Made by a program: the position numbers and the translations under genes. From Sulfurimonas sp. CG01_land_8_20_14_3_00_36_23 (GTDB lineage: Bacteria > Campylobacterota > Campylobacteria > Campylobacterales > Sulfurimonadaceae), in assembly GCA_002781365.1 (NCBI GenBank), contig PETN01000073.1:1-64000 (forward strand): DNA of 64,000 bases. The letters run 5' to 3'. The notes below the pieces were generated by a model, which made no database searches, was not told the origin of the DNA, and saw only the letters and a program-made list of their open reading frames with translations. Positions within the stretch are counted from its first letter, which is position 1. Every line of letters begins with the position of its first letter. Positions 51,211 through 59,283 of the stretch are shown here, one piece after another.

Positions 51211-52337
51211 TGGTAGCAGGTGTTATTCCTTACCTTCCAACTTTATGGAACGCTCTAACTGGTTTTACAATTGCTTCATCCGTTCTTGCATTCTCTTCTC
51301 AAAATAGCGTAAGTGGTCTTGTTGATTCCTTGCATTCGGGGTTAGACAAAGATGAAATTGATAGAATTACTAATAAACAAGAATTTATTAACTCAATGCT
51401 CGGTGTTAAGCCTGTAGTTAAAGAAACTGCAAACGTATCGAATCCTTCTCCAGTTACTCTGCCTGATTATCTCTTGCAAAATAATGAGTTAATAAATATT
51501 CTAGCAGTGCATACTCAGAATCAAGTAACGCAACTTGAACATCAAAATGATATACAAACTGAAATGTTAAAGGCTACTGCAAAAAGTGCCGAACACTTTG
51601 ATACATTAACTAGTATTCTTAATACAACGCTTCCTGCACTAGTTGTTCAAATGCAACAGCTCGCCAAAGTTACTGGTGTGTTAACTATGACTAGCGATAT
51701 AGAAGTCGCCTATAAAGAAGTGGAACTTGCAAACCATGAACAACTTATTACTACTCTGCAAAACTTGAATCTTGCTTTAACTGTTCCTCCCGATTCTTTT
51801 GCTGTGAATAACACTGTTAATGTTCCTGATACTTCATTGGCTATAGGTGCGTTAATTGAATCTACGAATCAAAATACTTTAACGCTTCAATCAATTAGCG
51901 AAAATTTAGTAAATGTCTCAAACAATGCAAGCACTCAAAAGATTCTTGCAGATTATAAAATTACTGCTCAAACGCAAACTAGAATCGATGGAACTACTTA
52001 TGCAAATATTAGTCCGATTGAGATTGAGACACAAACCAATATTGCTTTGGCTGAGGCAAAAATGAAAGAAAAGGAAATTGCAGATTATCAGACCACTGCA
52101 ATTGATATAAAAAATTTAGATGGGAATATCGTGGCAAGCGTTAAGCCAATGGAAGCTCATGCTATTAAGAATATAACTATAGCAAAAAACCAAACCGACG
52201 AAATGGAGTATACAATACCTCAAGATTTACTTGATGATTTGTTTGATATTCCAGCCCTTCCAACTTATAATCTTCTCGATTGGGAATCGCAAAAAACTTA
52301 CTGCGATAATTATGCAGGAATAGGAGTAACAATTTAA
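51210..52337 (+). CDS. hypothetical 375-aa protein, N-terminal hydrophobic then helical/coiled region
   Basis: Long ORF with ATG overlap to neighbours at both ends. Confidence 0.75.
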   Translation: MVAGVIPYLPTLWNALTGFTIASSVLAFSSQNSVSGLVDSLHSGLDKDEIDRITNKQEFINSMLGVKPVVKETANVSNPSPVTLPDYLLQNNELINILAVHTQNQVTQLEHQNDIQTEMLKATAKSAEHFDTLTSILNTTLPALVVQMQQLAKVTGVLTMTSDIEVAYKEVELANHEQLITTLQNLNLALTVPPDSFAVNNTVNVPDTSLAIGALIESTNQNTLTLQSISENLVNVSNNASTQKILADYKITAQTQTRIDGTTYANISPIEIETQTNIALAEAKMKEKEIADYQTTAIDIKNLDGNIVASVKPMEAHAIKNITIAKNQTDEMEYTIPQDLLDDLFDIPALPTYNLLDWESQKTYCDNYAGIGVTI

Positions 52338-53116
52338 TGGAAACAACTGTAAACACTTTTAGCTCAAAGGCTTCCACTACTTTAACTACTGGTATAGCAT
52401 ACGGTGTTAATGAGATGGCTGAGACTGGTATGTCAATGGGTCTATCAAACGGAAGGCGGTACGTTGTATCAGGAATGACTGCTGATATGGATGATGGAAT
52501 AATGAAAGAGATGTTACAAGATGGTTTATCCTCTACAATGTCAATGTGGACGGGTGCTGTGATGAGAGCTCAGGAGTCTGTACTCGAAAAAACAATAGCT
52601 GTCGGTGCTGTTGCAGTAGGTGCTTGGTACGGTAAATCAAGGCTAAAAGGTTTTTTAAATGGTAAAGGTAGAAAAATGGCTTTACTTGGAAAATTCATTG
52701 GGTCAAACAACTCAAAAGCTGAGGAAGCAAGGTTAATAGCTGATTTTTCAAAAATGAACGTTGATAGTATTGCAAGTTCAAATAATCCTCAGACCCACAA
52801 TGCTACTATTCAGAATAAACAACAATTTGAAAATCTTCAAGTTAACAAAGAAGGTGTGCGTTCTCAACTCGCTAGACTTCAAACGGATGGTATGAGGGAT
52901 ACCTTTGAGATGAAGTTAAAAACATCAAGTTTCTTCAATACGGATAAAACTCTAATTTCAAACATGACTGGAATGCTCACAGTTACTGATGTAGATATTA
53001 AAAAGTTAAACTCACTTTCATCAAGTATGGTAAGTCAAGATTCAAGCGGTAATTGGGTAGGTGGAAATCAAGCTATGATTGAGTTATTAAGTGCTTTAAG
53101 GTTGCAACGTGCCTGA
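52337..53116 (+). CDS. hypothetical 259-aa protein, internal Ala/Gly-rich hydrophobic segment
   Basis: KTIAVGAVAVGAWYGKSRLKGFL; translationally coupled to the 375-aa ORF; no Walker A. Confidence 0.7.
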   Translation: METTVNTFSSKASTTLTTGIAYGVNEMAETGMSMGLSNGRRYVVSGMTADMDDGIMKEMLQDGLSSTMSMWTGAVMRAQESVLEKTIAVGAVAVGAWYGKSRLKGFLNGKGRKMALLGKFIGSNNSKAEEARLIADFSKMNVDSIASSNNPQTHNATIQNKQQFENLQVNKEGVRSQLARLQTDGMRDTFEMKLKTSSFFNTDKTLISNMTGMLTVTDVDIKKLNSLSSSMVSQDSSGNWVGGNQAMIELLSALRLQRA

Positions 53117-53155
53117 AATTACTATAATTTTAAAATTAAGTTAGGAGTTTATTAT

Positions 53156-53485
53156 ATGAAATTTTTATTTTTAATTGTTCCCGTTTTATTGTCTGCTGTT
53201 GATTATTCTACTCTATATAGTGAACGTGGAAAGGGTTATGAGGATTCACATGTAACTATTAGGGGAAAGTTCAATAGTTATTCGTGTAACAAATCACGTC
53301 GTTCAATAGATAACTATTGCAATGTAGCTTTAAGTGTATATGATGGTGATAAATATCTTAATCGTGTAGTTTTGCAAGTTGGCACTACTTACGAATCAGA
53401 TTTAAAAGATTCTAAGAGAGATGATTTATTTTCGTTTGGTTGCACGTACAAAGGAAGTCTAAACAATTTTAAGGATTGCAACTGA
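53156..53485 (+). CDS. predicted secreted cysteine-containing small protein
   Basis: N-terminal signal MKFLFLIVPVLLSA. Confidence 0.65.
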   Translation: MKFLFLIVPVLLSAVDYSTLYSERGKGYEDSHVTIRGKFNSYSCNKSRRSIDNYCNVALSVYDGDKYLNRVVLQVGTTYESDLKDSKRDDLFSFGCTYKGSLNNFKDCN

Positions 53486-53859
53486 TGGCAAACTTATATA
53501 ATGTAACCATGAAAATAGGTAAGAGAAGTTTCTCTACTAATTTGTACGCTGTAAGTCCTGATAATATCCTGACTTTTTGCCAAAATAATTTACTAGCGAA
53601 AGTAATAAAAATTAGTCAAATTGTTTACGATGTGAGTGATACTGCTTCAGTTCCTGCGGATGATGTGAATTTATACAAAAAAACTGTTTATTTTACTGTG
53701 AGAAACGACACTGCAAAAAAATCTGCTATTATGCCTTTTCAAACTGTAAAACTAACTAGAACGACCCAAGAGGTTTTCGATGATATGAAATTGTATTTAG
53801 ATTTAGATAAAACAAGTTCGATTACTTCAAGCTTGTCTGTTTCCTCATCTACGATATAA
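53476..53859 (+). CDS. hypothetical 127-aa protein
   Basis: ORF in co-directional cluster. Confidence 0.6.
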   Translation: MQLMANLYNVTMKIGKRSFSTNLYAVSPDNILTFCQNNLLAKVIKISQIVYDVSDTASVPADDVNLYKKTVYFTVRNDTAKKSAIMPFQTVKLTRTTQEVFDDMKLYLDLDKTSSITSSLSVSSSTI

Positions 53860-53877
53860 AAACCTTTAGTTATTGAA

Positions 53878-54807
53878 ATGCAATTATTACTAAGTTTATT
53901 TTCTGGTATAGGTTTATTAGATAAAGCATTCAAAGAAGCAGGTTTCTGTGTTGTATCAGCAGGCGACCTCATACTAGGTCAAGACATTCGTTACTTTAGA
54001 GGTGTAAAAAACAAATTTAATGGAATCATTGGCGGTTCTCCATGTCATGATTTTTCTGGTTTAAAAAGAAATAAAGGTGATTACTCTTTAGAGATGATTT
54101 ATGAGTTCCTTCGTGTCGTTTCAGAGTGTGAGCCTGATTGGTTCTTACTTGAAAATGTTAAGGGCGTTCCAAATGTGACTGCGCTGCTTAACAATGTTGT
54201 GACACAACAGGCTAAAGTTGATGTGACTGCGCTGCTTCAATATTCTCATCAAAGAATAGATATAAATCAAGGTTGGTATGATGATTACTCAAGGCTTCGT
54301 CATATACAATTTGGTTCTAAAGATGATTTATATCTTGATATTCCACGTTGAACTATGAGTAAAAATATTAAAGGCGGTTGTGCTTTGGCTTCGGATGATA
54401 GAAGTTTTAAAGAGCTTTGTCATATTCAAGGTTTAGATGATAACTTTGATTTACCTGATTTCAATGTTAAAGGTAAGAAAAAAGCTGTAGGAAATGGTGT
54501 TCCTCTTTCAATTGGGAGAGTTCTTGCAAAAGCTGTTTTAAATGTGACTGCTCCTGGGCGAATTAGTGTGAACGATCGAGAAGTAAAAAGTGTGACTTCG
54601 CAGCAAGATAATAATGTGACTCACCAGGATAAAAAAAGATGTGCTTGCGGTTGTGGTCGTACTCTCATAGGAAGGAGAAAAACTTTTGACTCTACGTGCC
54701 GCAAAAGATTATCAAGAAAAAAAATAGTTATCGCACTGCAAAATACTCGAAATCTTTCAGAACTTCCTCTCCAGAATTGCTGTGTTGATGTCAAATCTCA
54801 TAAATAA
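53878..54807 (+). pseudogene. DNA (cytosine-5) methyltransferase interrupted by in-frame TGA at 54349-54351 (ORFs 53878-54351 and 54355-54807, same frame)
   Basis: Motif I LLSLFSGIGLLDKAFKEAGF, motif IV GGSPCHDFSG, motif VI ENVKGV in part 1; motif X AVGNGVPLSIGRVLAKAV and Zn-type CACGCGRTL in part 2; starts differ by 477 nt = 159 codons. Confidence 0.85.
54724..54761. repeat. 38-bp direct repeat, copy 1 (ATAGTTATCGCACTGCAAAATACTCGAAATCTTTCAGA)
   Basis: Identical to 55262-55299. Confidence 0.95.
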
Positions 54808-54818
54808 AATAACAAAAA

Positions 54819-55106
54819 TTATGCTTCTTTTTTTGAATTTTTATTTTTTTGCTTACAAGTATTTGAGCAAAATTTGCTTTTCCCTGTTCCCAAAAATTCT
54901 TTTTTGCAAACATTACATATTACTAATTTTTGATTTCTTTTTTGAAGTTGTTTAGATGGATTGCTTTGTAATCCTGCCCAAATTGCTCTATGCTCTTGTG
55001 AGTCTTTTTTCCCATCTAGCCAATCAAAATAATCTTTTTTATTAAATCTAACAAAAGATACCATTGTTGCATTTTCATTTTTTTCAAATGATTCTATAAC
55101 CGCCAT
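54819..55106 (-). CDS. small zinc-ribbon protein (CxxC...CSNTC)
   Basis: VICNVCKKEFLGTGKSKFCSNTCKQKN. Confidence 0.65.
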   Translation of the reverse strand: MAVIESFEKNENATMVSFVRFNKKDYFDWLDGKKDSQEHRAIWAGLQSNPSKQLQKRNQKLVICNVCKKEFLGTGKSKFCSNTCKQKNKNSKKEA

Positions 55107-55261
55107 GCCAATTTTTAAAGCGTACTCCTCGCATATAAAAAAGAGCTTGAAAGAGCAGAAGATATAGTTGTAGGTGGGAATAGTGCTGAAAGAGCTTTAA
55201 AGGCTCTTATTTCAACAGAACAAGACAAAAAGACAATAGATAGATTAAACAAATATATTCG

Positions 55262-55299
55262 ATAGTTATCGCACTGCAAAATACTCGAAATCTTTCAGA
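55262..55299. repeat. 38-bp direct repeat, copy 2
   Basis: Identical to 54724-54761; contains the 3' end of the 63-aa minus-strand ORF. Confidence 0.95.
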
Positions 55300-55457
55300 G
55301 CTTCATCTTTTGTTCTGTAATCTAAAATATCAGATTTTATTCCAGAGTCGTAATCAATTATTAATTGATAGCGAATAGCTCCTGATTTAAAAATCATTCT
55401 CAGGAGAGTTAAACTTGATGACTCTCTTCTCTTGAATTTAATTTGACTTTCTATCAT
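55266..55457 (-). CDS. hypothetical 63-aa protein
   Basis: ORF divergent from 55579 gene across the operator region. Confidence 0.55.
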   Translation of the reverse strand: MIESQIKFKRRESSSLTLLRMIFKSGAIRYQLIIDYDSGIKSDILDYRTKDEALKDFEYFAVR

Positions 55458-55492
55458 TTTTCATTCCTTTTGTTTTTTTATGATAATATTAT

Positions 55493-55548
55493 AGCGTATT
55501 TCGCCATAAATAGCAAGAGAAAAAGCGTATTTCGTTATAAATTTGCAA
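55493..55548. promoter_or_regulatory. duplicated operator: AGCGTATTTCGnnATAAAT at 55493 and 55524 (31-bp period) between divergent genes
   Basis: Direct repeat with only the central dinucleotide changed. Confidence 0.7.
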
Positions 55549-55578
55549 ATTTTTTAAAAATCTGTTATTCTTTTAACT

Positions 55579-55764
55579 ATGATTAAAGATACAAAAATAA
55601 ATGAACTCTTTGGTATTCCGATTCGGACTATTCAAGACATGAAAAACGCAGATAAGGACAACTGGCGGTTAAAAGTTTATACCTTTTTGAAAAATCAAGA
55701 TGAAGAGGCACTCAAGGATTTTTTATCAAAAATCAATAGCCACGAAAAAAATCAAAATTCTTGA
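55579..55764 (+). CDS. small putative regulatory protein
   Basis: IKDTKINELFGIPIRTIQDMKNADKDNWRLKVY resembles a short HTH. Confidence 0.55.
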   Translation: MIKDTKINELFGIPIRTIQDMKNADKDNWRLKVYTFLKNQDEEALKDFLSKINSHEKNQNS

Positions 55765-55817
55765 TACTCTCTTCCTCTTTAAAAAAAATTTCTTTATTTC
55801 TTGAAAGTAGCGTTGTA

Positions 55818-56127
55818 GGGCAAATGAGTGGCTCTGCCACAAAATGCCCGAAATAAGCGGATTTTCTCATTAGTTGCCATCAGAACTCAACTCTTTATAC
55901 TGTCGCTCTTTAGCGTCATTGCACGTTAAGCGTCCAGCGTTCCGCAACGACATAACAACATACAGAACTGTAAATTAGGCATATAAAACTAAAGCAACTT
56001 TACAGACTATTCCCTATCTATAAGCAAAAAAAAATATTATAACGAGTGTTAATCTTTCAGCGTTGAGCCTCTTTTGATTTCAAAGAGCTAGCACTCTCTA
56101 CTTCCTTTAAGTTCCCCTGCGGAGGCT
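55818..56127. other. hairpin-rich non-coding region (candidate replication origin / packaging signal)
   Basis: GGGCA-aatga-GTGGC-TCT-GCCAC-aaaa-TGCCC; CGCT-cttt-AGCG; CGTT-CCGC-AACG; CTCTTT..AAAGAG; about 640-bp ORF-free gap. Confidence 0.55.
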
Positions 56128-56408
56128 TCTTATAAATTTTAGGTTAATTTTTGCTCAAAAAATCTTTTTTTTCATAGTCATCTTTAAAATGTGTAAACTC
56201 ACTGTAAACTTTTTAATTTATAAAACTTCGCTCTGGTCTTGCTTCTGTACAAATTAGTATTTACACTTGACGTACACCCCCTCTAATATCTTAGAATATC
56301 ATCATTAACAAGTAGAAAAAAATACACTTTAGCACTTTTTTTCTATGAATGTTTTCCTGCTTGAAAGTTGATTTTTTTGCTTGTTATAAAATAAATTAAG
56401 GATTCAAT

Positions 56409-56780
56409 ATGCCATTATATGAAGTTGCCCAAAACTTTAATAACAATAGTGCAAAAATTTACGGCAAAATTAATACCGACGCTATTACTATGCAAGGTCT
56501 TGTTGCTTTAATGCCTCTCGGTATGTCACTATTTGAGCCGACTGCTTCGGGAATTGTAGGTGTTCGTCGTGCTGCTCCAACTGTTTATTCAAACGCTTTA
56601 ATCAGCTGTTTTGATAGTCTAGATAGAGCGTACAATACATCGTACATCAATCTTAAGTATGGTAAAGCCACATTGTCAGATGATGATATGGTTGTCGCAT
56701 GTTTAGCTAAAGTAGAAGTTCCAAACGGTACTGCTTGTGATAAAGTAAATGCCAACAAAATTAAAAGAGTAGGAGTTTAA
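56409..56780 (+). CDS. hypothetical 123-aa element protein (structural candidate)
   Basis: Strong upstream TATAAAAT/RBS after the non-coding region. Confidence 0.7.
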   Translation: MPLYEVAQNFNNNSAKIYGKINTDAITMQGLVALMPLGMSLFEPTASGIVGVRRAAPTVYSNALISCFDSLDRAYNTSYINLKYGKATLSDDDMVVACLAKVEVPNGTACDKVNANKIKRVGV

Positions 56781-56782
56781 CC

Positions 56783-57139
56783 ATGCCAAAATTTAAAATT
56801 CGTGAAACATTTGCAAACGGTTCAAGCCACTCTTTATACATTCCTGCTGGTGATGAAGCTACTGCCTTAAGTGTTGCAAGTGCATTACTTGATGGTGAGT
56901 TAGAAGTTCTCCAAGCTCCGATTGACATTCCTGCAACTGCTCCCTCACCTACAAACGTTTCTTACAAAAGATTTGATGTAATGGGAAAAAACATTGCGAC
57001 TGGTAGTAAAACTTACCTTTCTTTCTTAGGTAAAACAACTGTTACAGATTTAGATGTTCAAGCTTTCTTGCTTAACAAAACAATCAACACAGTAAAATTT
57101 GATGAAGTAACCGTATCAGTACGTTCTTACGTTATCTAA
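56783..57139 (+). CDS. hypothetical 118-aa element protein (structural candidate)
   Basis: Tightly coupled to the previous ORF. Confidence 0.7.
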   Translation: MPKFKIRETFANGSSHSLYIPAGDEATALSVASALLDGELEVLQAPIDIPATAPSPTNVSYKRFDVMGKNIATGSKTYLSFLGKTTVTDLDVQAFLLNKTINTVKFDEVTVSVRSYVI

Positions 57140-57231
57140 CATTTAAGGGCTTCGTGCCCTGAATTATTTATATATGAGTATTTTTATTAAGAACTACTTA
57201 TTTCTAAACAATTAAGAAAAAAAGGAAAAAA

Positions 57232-57909
57232 ATGGCTACACAGTCCCAAATATTTAATACAATTTTGGATAAAATCCAAACTCTTGCTACTAGTACAAGC
57301 GCACCAGATGAATTATCATATATAATCAATCAATTACAATCGGTCACTACTATGATTCGTAGTGGTTACCAATTCTCGGATGTAGATTTACAAGATTTAC
57401 CTACTGCTATTAGAGCCGAAAATCAAGTACAAATTGATGAGCAAGTTGCTAGTTATGTCACTGAAATCCAAAACCTAATTAATCAAATAAGTTTACGTTC
57501 TGGTTTCGGCGATACTGCAAGTAGAATACACTTTCCTATCAGTGTTGCTGTTCGTTTAGTTTCTCACACTCATACTCATCTTAAAACTAATATTCTATCT
57601 ATTAAAAGGGTAATGTATAGTATTGATATCAGTGGGTATATTTATACGTCAACCAATCTTTATAATGCCTCAATCGGTTTTTTCACAAACACTCCTGATT
57701 CAATTGCAAGTATATCTACTAAAACTGATATAGGCTCAACGATTTCAGCTTATATTTCTGCTGATGGCTATATAGTTCTTGTCCTCGGTCATGCTTTGTC
57801 TAGTTGGGTAAACTATAAACTTTCTTGTGATTCTGCTCATCTAGCAACTAACACCCCTTTCGGTATTCTCGACATGGCACTTTCAAATGTCGATACTGCA
57901 CAATTTTAA
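57232..57909 (+). CDS. hypothetical 225-aa element protein with beta-rich C-terminus
   Basis: ORF with strong RBS (AAAAGGAAAAAA); C-term GYIVLVLGHALSSWVNYKLSCDSAHL recalls phage tip/fibre-like ends. Confidence 0.7.
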   Translation: MATQSQIFNTILDKIQTLATSTSAPDELSYIINQLQSVTTMIRSGYQFSDVDLQDLPTAIRAENQVQIDEQVASYVTEIQNLINQISLRSGFGDTASRIHFPISVAVRLVSHTHTHLKTNILSIKRVMYSIDISGYIYTSTNLYNASIGFFTNTPDSIASISTKTDIGSTISAYISADGYIVLVLGHALSSWVNYKLSCDSAHLATNTPFGILDMALSNVDTAQF

Positions 57910-57926
57910 GATAAGGATCGGAATAA

Positions 57927-58118
57927 ATGGATGAATTAATTTTAACTGCTGAGATGATCAAGCAGTATGAAGACACGCAGTATATTAGAGATAGAAAAAC
58001 GGCTTATAGCCAACTTAACCAAATGGAGTTAATTTTTAATGACAAAGTTAATGGTACTAACACATGGGAAGAGGCAATATTAGCAATTAAAGCTAAATAT
58101 CCCAAGCCTACTGTATAA
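57927..58118 (+). CDS. hypothetical 63-aa protein
   Basis: Coupled ORF. Confidence 0.6.
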   Translation: MDELILTAEMIKQYEDTQYIRDRKTAYSQLNQMELIFNDKVNGTNTWEEAILAIKAKYPKPTV

Positions 58119-58348
58119 TGTTTGTTTCAAAAAGAGAATTAAATGATATTTATGATAGATTGAGAGACGCTGAAAATTCTCTCTCTATCAACATCGAGCA
58201 TGATAAAAACTTAGAGAGTCTTTTTAAAACGCACGATATTAATGAAATGAAAAAATACGATTCTATTGACGAATCAATCAAAAAGCTATCTCAGAATCAA
58301 TATATTGCAGTAGGTATTCTTATAGCTTATGAGTATTTTACAAAATAG
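58118..58348 (+). CDS. hypothetical 76-aa protein, C-terminal hydrophobic segment
   Basis: Start overlaps previous stop region. Confidence 0.6.
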   Translation: MFVSKRELNDIYDRLRDAENSLSINIEHDKNLESLFKTHDINEMKKYDSIDESIKKLSQNQYIAVGILIAYEYFTK

Positions 58349-58422
58349 CACTTGACTTTTATTACGGAATTTTAAATGAACTTTAGATAGAATAAGAGCT
58401 AATTATTTGAGAAGGTAAAAAG

Positions 58423-59283
58423 TTGCAAAAATATATTAATAAATTAAAAGATTTCAACGAACTTGTTATGTTTGAACACTCGGTTTTTTCGTTACCTTTT
58501 ATATTTATTGCAATGATTGTGGCGGCAGATGGATGGTTTGGTTTTTGGCTTCTCCTGATGGGTGCCTTAGCCGCTGTGAGTGCGAGAAATTTTGCTATGG
58601 GACTCAACCGATATGCAGATATTGACATCGACTCACAAAACCCAAGAACAAAAAATCGTCCAAATGCGGATGGTAGATTGACTCCAAGCGCCATCTTAAT
58701 CTTCACAGTAGTAAATGCCATCATTTTTATTGCAGTCGCTTATATGATTAACCCTTTAGCGTTCTATCTGAGTGTTCCTATTTTGGTAGTGCTAGGAAGT
58801 TACTCCTACTTTAAAAGATTCTCATCGATGGCGCATGTGGTTCTTGGAGTGTCCTTAGGACTTGCTCCAATAGCGGGAGTAGTAGCAGTTCAAGCAAGCA
58901 TACCCGCTTGGTCAGCTCTTTTAAGTTTAGGTGTGATTTTTTGGGTGGCTGGCTTTGATTTACTCTATTCGCTTCAAGATATAGAGTTTGATAAGAAGAA
59001 CAATTTATACTCAATCCCCTCACGCTTTGGTTCAGAAGCAACACTCTTTATCTCATCACTTTTCCACATGCTAAGTGTAATCTTCTGGGCACTCTTTGTT
59101 TGGGTTGCAGAACTTGGCATTTTTGCTTTTGTCGCAGTCATCGTAGCGGCACTTATGTTAAGGTTTGAACACCATATTGTGCGAAAAGATTTTACAAAAA
59201 TCGATATGGCTTTCTTTACCGTTAATGGCTATCTTGGCTTTGCATTTTTTATTTTAATTGTACTCGATAAGATTGTATCATGA
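58423..59283 (+). CDS. mqnP: UbiA-family polyprenyltransferase (menaquinone pathway MqnP-type)
   Basis: ARNFAMGLNRYADIDIDSQNPRTKNRPNADGRL (NRxxDxxxD) and YSLQDIEFDKKNNLYSIPSRFG. Confidence 0.88.
   Translation: MQKYINKLKDFNELVMFEHSVFSLPFIFIAMIVAADGWFGFWLLLMGALAAVSARNFAMGLNRYADIDIDSQNPRTKNRPNADGRLTPSAILIFTVVNAIIFIAVAYMINPLAFYLSVPILVVLGSYSYFKRFSSMAHVVLGVSLGLAPIAGVVAVQASIPAWSALLSLGVIFWVAGFDLLYSLQDIEFDKKNNLYSIPSRFGSEATLFISSLFHMLSVIFWALFVWVAELGIFAFVAVIVAALMLRFEHHIVRKDFTKIDMAFFTVNGYLGFAFFILIVLDKIVS

Larger units (their letters stand above)
46260..58365. mobile_element. ~12.1 kb integrated virus-like element with IS110-type recombinase and Rep_trans-type initiator; flanked by 9-bp direct repeat TTTTATTAC
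   Basis: Intact host genes miaA and mqnP on both sides; recombinase/Rep/M15/MTase/orphan ORFs inside; TTTTATTAC at 46260-46268 and 58357-58365. Confidence 0.7.

Noticed and set aside
46260-58365. Inovirus prophage assignment
   Set aside because: Initiator and IS110-type enzyme fit, but no Walker-A pI/Zot ATPase was seen in the element ORFs, so I kept it as unclassified.
46260-58365. Microvirus assignment based on M15 peptidase
   Set aside because: No ORF of the size and motifs of a microvirus major capsid protein; element is also larger than typical microviruses.
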